A DNA stretch of 43,777 bases from Bacillus sp. EB600 (GTDB lineage Bacteria > Bacillota > Bacilli > Bacillales > Cytobacillaceae). A program made the translations under genes and the position numbers. The stretch is taken from positions 1 to 43,777 of the forward strand of contig NZ_JAEVLT010000037.1 in assembly GCF_024494385.1 (NCBI RefSeq). The letters are read 5' to 3'. The notes under the pieces were generated by a model that ran no database searches, was not told the DNA's origin, and saw only the letters and a list, made by a program, of their open reading frames with translations. This document shows, one piece after another, positions 39,431-43,777 of this stretch. Each line of letters opens with the position of its first letter. Position 1 is the stretch's first letter.

Positions 39431-40759
39431 ATGGAAAAGTACTTTCAGTTCAAAGAACTGGGAACAAGTTATCGCCAAGAATTCTTAGGCGGGATGACTA
39501 CCTTTTTAGCAATGGCCTATATTTTAGTGGTCAACCCGCTTACATTGACATTATCCAGCGTTAAAGGACTGCCGGATGCAATGAGAATGGATTATGGTTC
39601 CGTGTTTGTGGCAACTGCCATTGCCTCCGCAGTTGGTTCGCTCGTAATGGGGCTTTTAGGGAAATACCCGTTAGCATTGGCACCTGGGATGGGATTAAAT
39701 GCATTCTTTGCTTATAGCGTTGTTTTGGGAAGCAAAATTCCTTGGCAGCATGCACTTGGCGCAGTTCTTATTTCTGGAATCTTCTTCTTTTTATTAACAC
39801 TTACTGGGCTTCGTGAAAAACTTATCAACGCGATTCCTGTTCAGTTAAAGCATGCGGTTGGTGCCGGGATCGGGTTATTTATTACCTTTATTGGCTTGCA
39901 AGAGTCAGGGATTATTGTTAATAATGATGCAACTCTTGTTGGACTAGGTGACCTGTCCAAAGGGACAACATTACTTTCTATTTTTGGTATTATCATTATA
40001 GTCATCTTAATGACACGAGGTATAAAAGGCGGAGTATTTTATGGAATGATCATTACCGCTGTTGTGGGAATGATCTTTGGATTAATTGATGTACCGCACA
40101 AAGTAATTGACACCGTTCCAAGTATCCAACCAACATTTGGTGCTGTTTTCTCTTCCTTTGGAGACAGTTCTTTTTGGTCCACTACGATGATCGGTATCAT
40201 CCTAACGTTTTTATTCGTGGACTTTTTTGATAATGCGGGAACACTTGTAGCCGTGGCAAACCAAGCAGGTTTAATGAAGGACAATCACCTTCCTAATGCA
40301 GGAAGAGCATTAGTTTCAGATTCCATTGCAACGATGGTTGGAGCGGTTTTAGGAACTTCAACAACAACTTCTTACGTTGAGTCAACGGCAGGGGTTGCTG
40401 CTGGTGCAAAAACAGGATTTGCTTCAATAGTAACAGCTGGGTTCTTTATTCTTTCCTTGTTTTTTTTCCCATTATTATCGGTTATTACATCAGCTGTTAC
40501 AGCGCCAGCACTTATTATTGTCGGTGTGTTGATGGTTACTTCTTTAAGACATATTGAATGGGATAAATTTGAAATTGCGGTACCGGCATTCTTGACAATG
40601 ATCATCATGCCTTTGTCCTATAGTATTGCAACTGGAATTGCGATCGGCTTCATCTTTTATCCGATTACGATGATCGTAAGAGGAAGAATCAAAGAAGTTC
40701 ATCCGATTATGTATTTCTTCTTTGTCATTTTCTTGTGCTATTTCATCTTCTTAAAATAA
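39431..40759 (+). CDS. pbuG: NCS2 purine permease (guanine/hypoxanthine, PbuG-type)
   Basis: A 442-residue membrane protein with about fourteen segments of the NCS2 AzgA-like branch: FLGGMTTFLAMAYILVVNP near the N-terminus, GMGLNAFFAYSVVLG, DFFDNAGTLVAVANQAG and the SSTTTSYVESTAGV-like stretch (TSTTTSYVESTAGVAAGAK). It imports hypoxanthine/guanine with protons. GGGAGG precedes the ATG. The guanine-type riboswitch and its terminator sit in the leader, and its position after guaA is that of pbuG in Bacillus. Confidence 0.92.
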   Translation: MEKYFQFKELGTSYRQEFLGGMTTFLAMAYILVVNPLTLTLSSVKGLPDAMRMDYGSVFVATAIASAVGSLVMGLLGKYPLALAPGMGLNAFFAYSVVLGSKIPWQHALGAVLISGIFFFLLTLTGLREKLINAIPVQLKHAVGAGIGLFITFIGLQESGIIVNNDATLVGLGDLSKGTTLLSIFGIIIIVILMTRGIKGGVFYGMIITAVVGMIFGLIDVPHKVIDTVPSIQPTFGAVFSSFGDSSFWSTTMIGIILTFLFVDFFDNAGTLVAVANQAGLMKDNHLPNAGRALVSDSIATMVGAVLGTSTTTSYVESTAGVAAGAKTGFASIVTAGFFILSLFFFPLLSVITSAVTAPALIIVGVLMVTSLRHIEWDKFEIAVPAFLTMIIMPLSYSIATGIAIGFIFYPITMIVRGRIKEVHPIMYFFFVIFLCYFIFLK

Positions 40760-40768
40760 ATATATGAA

Positions 40769-40803
40769 GTAAAAAGGCTATGCAATGCATGGCCTTTTTT
40801 ATT
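40769..40803 (+). terminator. Terminator after the permease
   Basis: AAAAAGGC...ATG pairs with CAT...GCCTTTTTT around CAATG. Confidence 0.85.
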
Positions 40804-40867
40804 TTTATTGGTGGTTTGTACTATAATGAAAGTGGTTTTGCATTTTGAAAGGTGGGAGATAGGACGG

Positions 40868-41986
40868 ATGAAAAAATCATTCATATGGTTACTAATCTTT
40901 GGGGGAGGTCTCCTGCTGGTTTGTGCTGTCCTTTTTATGGCATATGGAAGTACGCTGCATTCGGGATTGAAAGGAACCATTCGGCAAAAGCTGTTAGACT
41001 TCATGGATGAAAAAGCGGAGGAAAGCCAGTTTAATGGAACTGTCCTAGTTGCCAAAAACGGAAAAATACTCTTTCAAAAAGGATACGGATTCTCTAACTA
41101 CAGTATAAAAGCACTTAATCAACTTGATACTGAGTTTCGAATTGCATCACTGACCAAGTCGTTTACGGCTTTATCGATCTTACAGCTTGAAACAGCAGGT
41201 GAATTAAAAACCACTGACCCTATTTCAAAATACTTTCCCGCTTTTCAGAATGGTAAGATTATAACGATTCATGACTTGTTGACGCATAGTTCCGGTGTGA
41301 AGAACCACTTTAAATTAACAGATACAACTCAGCCGATCACGATACCTGACTTTATTAATTTAATGGGCAGGCAAAAACTCTCCTATACTCCGGGTTCGAA
41401 ATACATGTATTCAGATACTGGCTATATGATATTAGCTGGAATAATAGAAAAGGTTAGTGGAGAAAGTTACGGGCAATATCTCAGGGATCATATCTTTCGT
41501 ATTGCGGGGATGAACCATACCTATTTATGGAGTTTAGATACCGAGAAATTGGCAACTGGTTATCAAAATATGCGTGAGATTGTAATGAAAGATGATGAAA
41601 GCCAACTTAAGGGGGCAGGAGATATCATCTCGACAGTTGGGGATTTACTGAAGTATACTAATGCTATTCATAATAACCGTTTGCTGCCGCCGGCAGAGGT
41701 AAAGAAAATGGAGACGGGCTATATTGACAGTGCCCGCTGGGGCGTTTTCAAATATGGTTACGGCTGGAATGTTGCCGATAATTTTATTAGCTTTGGAAAG
41801 TATATGATTGAGCATAACGGAAGCCTGCCCGGATTTAAATCAGAACTGGTCGATTTTGTTCATGACAGAATTACAGTTATCATCCTTTCTAATAATAATG
41901 GAACGTGGAACTCAGGAGCTTTATCAAGAGAATTGGCATCCATTTGCCTGGAAAAACGATATTGGTTTTATCAAAAGTATTTTTAA
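40868..41986 (+). CDS. Membrane-anchored serine hydrolase (beta-lactamase/PBP4* class)
   Basis: A 372-residue protein with an N-terminal membrane anchor (FIWLLIFGGGLLLVCAVLF) and the class C beta-lactamase-like fold: SxxK at Ser94-Lys97 (ASLTKSF), Tyr181 in YSDTG, and HNGSLPG as the third box. Relatives are D,D-peptidases or esterases of the cell envelope (PbpX/PbpE type); a beta-lactam resistance role is not implied. ATG 40868 is chosen, with AGGTGGGAG upstream; the frame to 40808 is not conserved in style. It converges with the glycosyltransferase gene. Confidence 0.85.
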   Translation: MKKSFIWLLIFGGGLLLVCAVLFMAYGSTLHSGLKGTIRQKLLDFMDEKAEESQFNGTVLVAKNGKILFQKGYGFSNYSIKALNQLDTEFRIASLTKSFTALSILQLETAGELKTTDPISKYFPAFQNGKIITIHDLLTHSSGVKNHFKLTDTTQPITIPDFINLMGRQKLSYTPGSKYMYSDTGYMILAGIIEKVSGESYGQYLRDHIFRIAGMNHTYLWSLDTEKLATGYQNMREIVMKDDESQLKGAGDIISTVGDLLKYTNAIHNNRLLPPAEVKKMETGYIDSARWGVFKYGYGWNVADNFISFGKYMIEHNGSLPGFKSELVDFVHDRITVIILSNNNGTWNSGALSRELASICLEKRYWFYQKYF

Positions 41987-42021
41987 AGGACCTGGCTATG
42001 GCGGCCAAGTCCTATCTTCGA

Positions 42022-43470
42022 CTATCTTGATTTGCGGACGATATAACCCCACTGATTGGAGGCAATAATCACGAAATGCTTTGCTTTAATAAGCTGTTCG
42101 GCTTTATTGCCTTTCTTCAGCAAAAGTAGTGCTCGATCCTTCTTCATAAAAGCTTTAAAATCACCTTCTTTCACCTTTAAATCACCAAATAGCTCTGCTG
42201 CTAAAACAGTATTCTGCAACCACACAAAGCTTTTTGAATGATGATACCGATAAAAACTATAACCTTTTACCTCATTAATACTTTGTATTTTCTGAACTAA
42301 GTTTAAATGTAATTTTGGAACGGGATGCCGTAAATAGGTGTATATTTGGGATTCATATTTTGCTGAGACTGCAATAATCAAAACCAAAAGAATCGTTCTA
42401 ATGGCAAGTTTTCCATTCTGTAAAACAGAACCTCCCACCGCGCCGATAAGGATTGACACTACCGGATAGACAGGCAAAATATACCATTTAATCTTTGTTT
42501 CTGCTATTGAATATACAATGAAGGGAACAATAAGCCATAAACAAAGGCCGATTATGTCGCTTGAATCGGGCATCTTACGAACTTTGGTAAAATGTAAGTA
42601 CAAACGAACTAGAACGAATCCTGTTAATAAAATAAGCCAAAACTTTGAAAAGTCCCAGATAGTTTGAAAATAATAAAGTTTTGATCCAATGTGTCCTTCG
42701 ATAGGGACAGAAGTTCTTTTTAATAAATCGTAAGTAACCATGTTTTTTAAGAATGTCATCCCATCATATTGGTATCGAATAACCCCCCACAAGATGATTG
42801 GACCGGCCGTAAAGGTTATTAAAAGCAACCAGTTTCTAAAAGGGATAAGCCTGTATTTACCTGTAAAGATAAGATGCAGACAGAAAATGAAGATGATAGT
42901 TCCAGCATGCCAACTCTTTGTTAAAAAGGCCAGGGCGAACATCATCCCTGAGATATAGAGCCATTTATGGTTTTGGCTGCAAAGCAGCATGGATAACATA
43001 GAGCAAGTGAATAAAAATACAAAAAGAGAATCCGCATCTGCTGTTCTTGCACTGTGATAGATCAGAAATTGAGTGCTTGTCGTTAATGATAGACTAGAAA
43101 GAAACGAAGCAGCAATCCCGTGTTTTTTTAAAACGAAAAGCGCGGTGACTAAAATTGTCATGACGGCGGAGATTGCTGAAAACAGTCTAAGACCTAATGT
43201 ATTAAAACCGGCAATTTTATAACCAGCCATTGTCATCCAAAAACTAAGAGGGGGTTTTAAATTCCAGTAATCAATTTGGTTTTTGTATGTGTTCATTATA
43301 AAATTTCTCTCTTTCAACATCTCATAGGCACTTACACCATGCCGAGCTTCATCCCAGCTGAAAATCGGAAAATCAGCTAATCCGTAAAAGATATTAAAAA
43401 GAGCCATGGCAAATAATAAAACCGTAATCAGAATGTAGATTATTTTTAATGGATATCGTGTTGAGCGCAT
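42022..43470 (-). CDS. ArnT/PMT-like polyprenyl-sugar glycosyltransferase
   Basis: A 482-residue membrane protein with about ten to twelve hydrophobic segments. Its first extracytoplasmic loop contains FSWDEARHG, the acidic pair (Asp-Glu) that is catalytic in GT39/GT83 enzymes. KPPLSFWMTMAGYKIAG follows as in ArnT. Such enzymes use a lipid-linked sugar to modify a surface polymer or protein; the acceptor is unknown. AAAGGAGG sits right before the ATG at 43470. It is a single leftward gene. Confidence 0.82.
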   Translation of the reverse strand: MRSTRYPLKIIYILITVLLFAMALFNIFYGLADFPIFSWDEARHGVSAYEMLKERNFIMNTYKNQIDYWNLKPPLSFWMTMAGYKIAGFNTLGLRLFSAISAVMTILVTALFVLKKHGIAASFLSSLSLTTSTQFLIYHSARTADADSLFVFLFTCSMLSMLLCSQNHKWLYISGMMFALAFLTKSWHAGTIIFIFCLHLIFTGKYRLIPFRNWLLLITFTAGPIILWGVIRYQYDGMTFLKNMVTYDLLKRTSVPIEGHIGSKLYYFQTIWDFSKFWLILLTGFVLVRLYLHFTKVRKMPDSSDIIGLCLWLIVPFIVYSIAETKIKWYILPVYPVVSILIGAVGGSVLQNGKLAIRTILLVLIIAVSAKYESQIYTYLRHPVPKLHLNLVQKIQSINEVKGYSFYRYHHSKSFVWLQNTVLAAELFGDLKVKEGDFKAFMKKDRALLLLKKGNKAEQLIKAKHFVIIASNQWGYIVRKSR

Positions 43471-43719
43471 GGGGGCCTCCTTTATTAAAAATAAATCAGT
43501 AATGAAGGCAGTTGAATATAAAATGGATGTAATCTTACTCCATTCCTACGGGTTTCCTTCCATAGGAATTTTCATACATAGTGTGCTCAACGTAGAAGAT
43601 AATAAAACACAGTGTAATAAAGAAACAATAAAAAGTGTTGACGACTTAGGTATGGAATGTTATTATATTCAAGCGGTCGCTAATGACGCGTTGTTAATAA
43701 CTTGAAACAAAAAAGGTTG

Positions 43720-43748
43720 TTGACACATTTATAATAAAGTGGTATATT
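43720..43748 (+). promoter_or_regulatory. Strong sigma-A promoter at the right edge
   Basis: A perfect TTGACA (43720-43725), 17-base spacer and TATATT (43743-43748). It drives a transcript that leaves the window. From the usual gene order near guaA in Bacillus an rRNA operon is possible, but no rRNA sequence is visible. Confidence 0.65.
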
Positions 43749-43777
43749 AGTAGAGTTGCTGTTGAAAGTTAATGGCT

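Noticed and set aside
43469..43705. 78-codon rightward frame at the right edge
   Set aside because: It opens opposite the glycosyltransferase start without a proper ribosome site, and its composition looks non-coding.
1..43777. CRISPR arrays, defence systems, complete insertion sequences, rRNA or complete tRNA genes
   Set aside because: No regularly spaced repeats, no cas or defence-like proteins, no complete transposase and no rRNA/tRNA sequence were seen in the window.

Overview
The window looks like part of a low-GC Firmicute chromosome of the Bacillus/Neobacillus type. The evidence is strong AGGAGG-type ribosome sites, sigma-A promoters, purine riboswitches in front of guaA and a pbuG-type permease, LysM-GH18 spore-type hydrolases, paired crcB genes and DUF1540. 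Family calls come from reading motifs and from memory; no database search or alignment was run.

Right part (about 25.2-43.8 kb): core-like chromosome. It holds two tandem LysM/GH18 genes, a three-gene flavinylated redox module (FMN-binding lipoprotein-like protein, ApbE, NqrB/RnfD-like membrane protein), a FUSC transporter, a CPA2 cation/proton antiporter, PepSY and other small secreted proteins, crcB1-crcB2, guaA and the permease (each behind a guanine-type purine riboswitch), a serine beta-lactamase-like protein, and a GT39/ArnT-like glycosyltransferase.

Left part (1 to about 25.2 kb): a mosaic of accreted genomic islands. Its most striking structure is a sequence identical or nearly identical to the last codons of groEL (Gly-Gly-Met-Met-stop, ATGGGCGGCATGATGTAA). 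It occurs at 1467, 4667, 17363 (partial) and 25162 (partial), with a fifth related site at the end of a 25-codon groEL 3' fragment at 16494-16568. Two copies (4667, 17363) are preceded by paired CGTTAAA(G/C)ATGTTAC repeats that look like integrase arm sites, and two different tyrosine-recombinase relics lie next to them. I read this as repeated integration at the groEL 3' end, with the intact groEL probably left of the window.

The segments between these sites carry: (i) a frameshifted lipoprotein and a hypothetical protein; (ii) an ATP-grasp ligase, a spore-associated-like protein and a dead metalloprotease; (iii) a catabolic cluster with HpcH/HpaI aldolase, MFS carboxylate transporter, cupin, DUF6282-like amidohydrolase, flavodoxin-fold reductase, CoA-transferase A/B, thiolase, a decayed BKACE gene, a GntR/FCD regulator with a dead paralogue, and a 2-hydroxyacid dehydrogenase; (iv) an aromatic-degradation cluster with biphenyl-type Rieske dioxygenase alpha, beta and ferredoxin, cis-dihydrodiol dehydrogenase, PucR-type regulator, alpha/beta hydrolase and a LigB-type extradiol dioxygenase. 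Cluster (iv) ends in a second hydrolase gene cut off after about 19 codons exactly at a groEL-like core. CcpA cre-like sites stand before the first gene of (iii), before the dehydrogenase, and before the dioxygenase genes, which suggests common carbon-catabolite control of independently acquired pathways.
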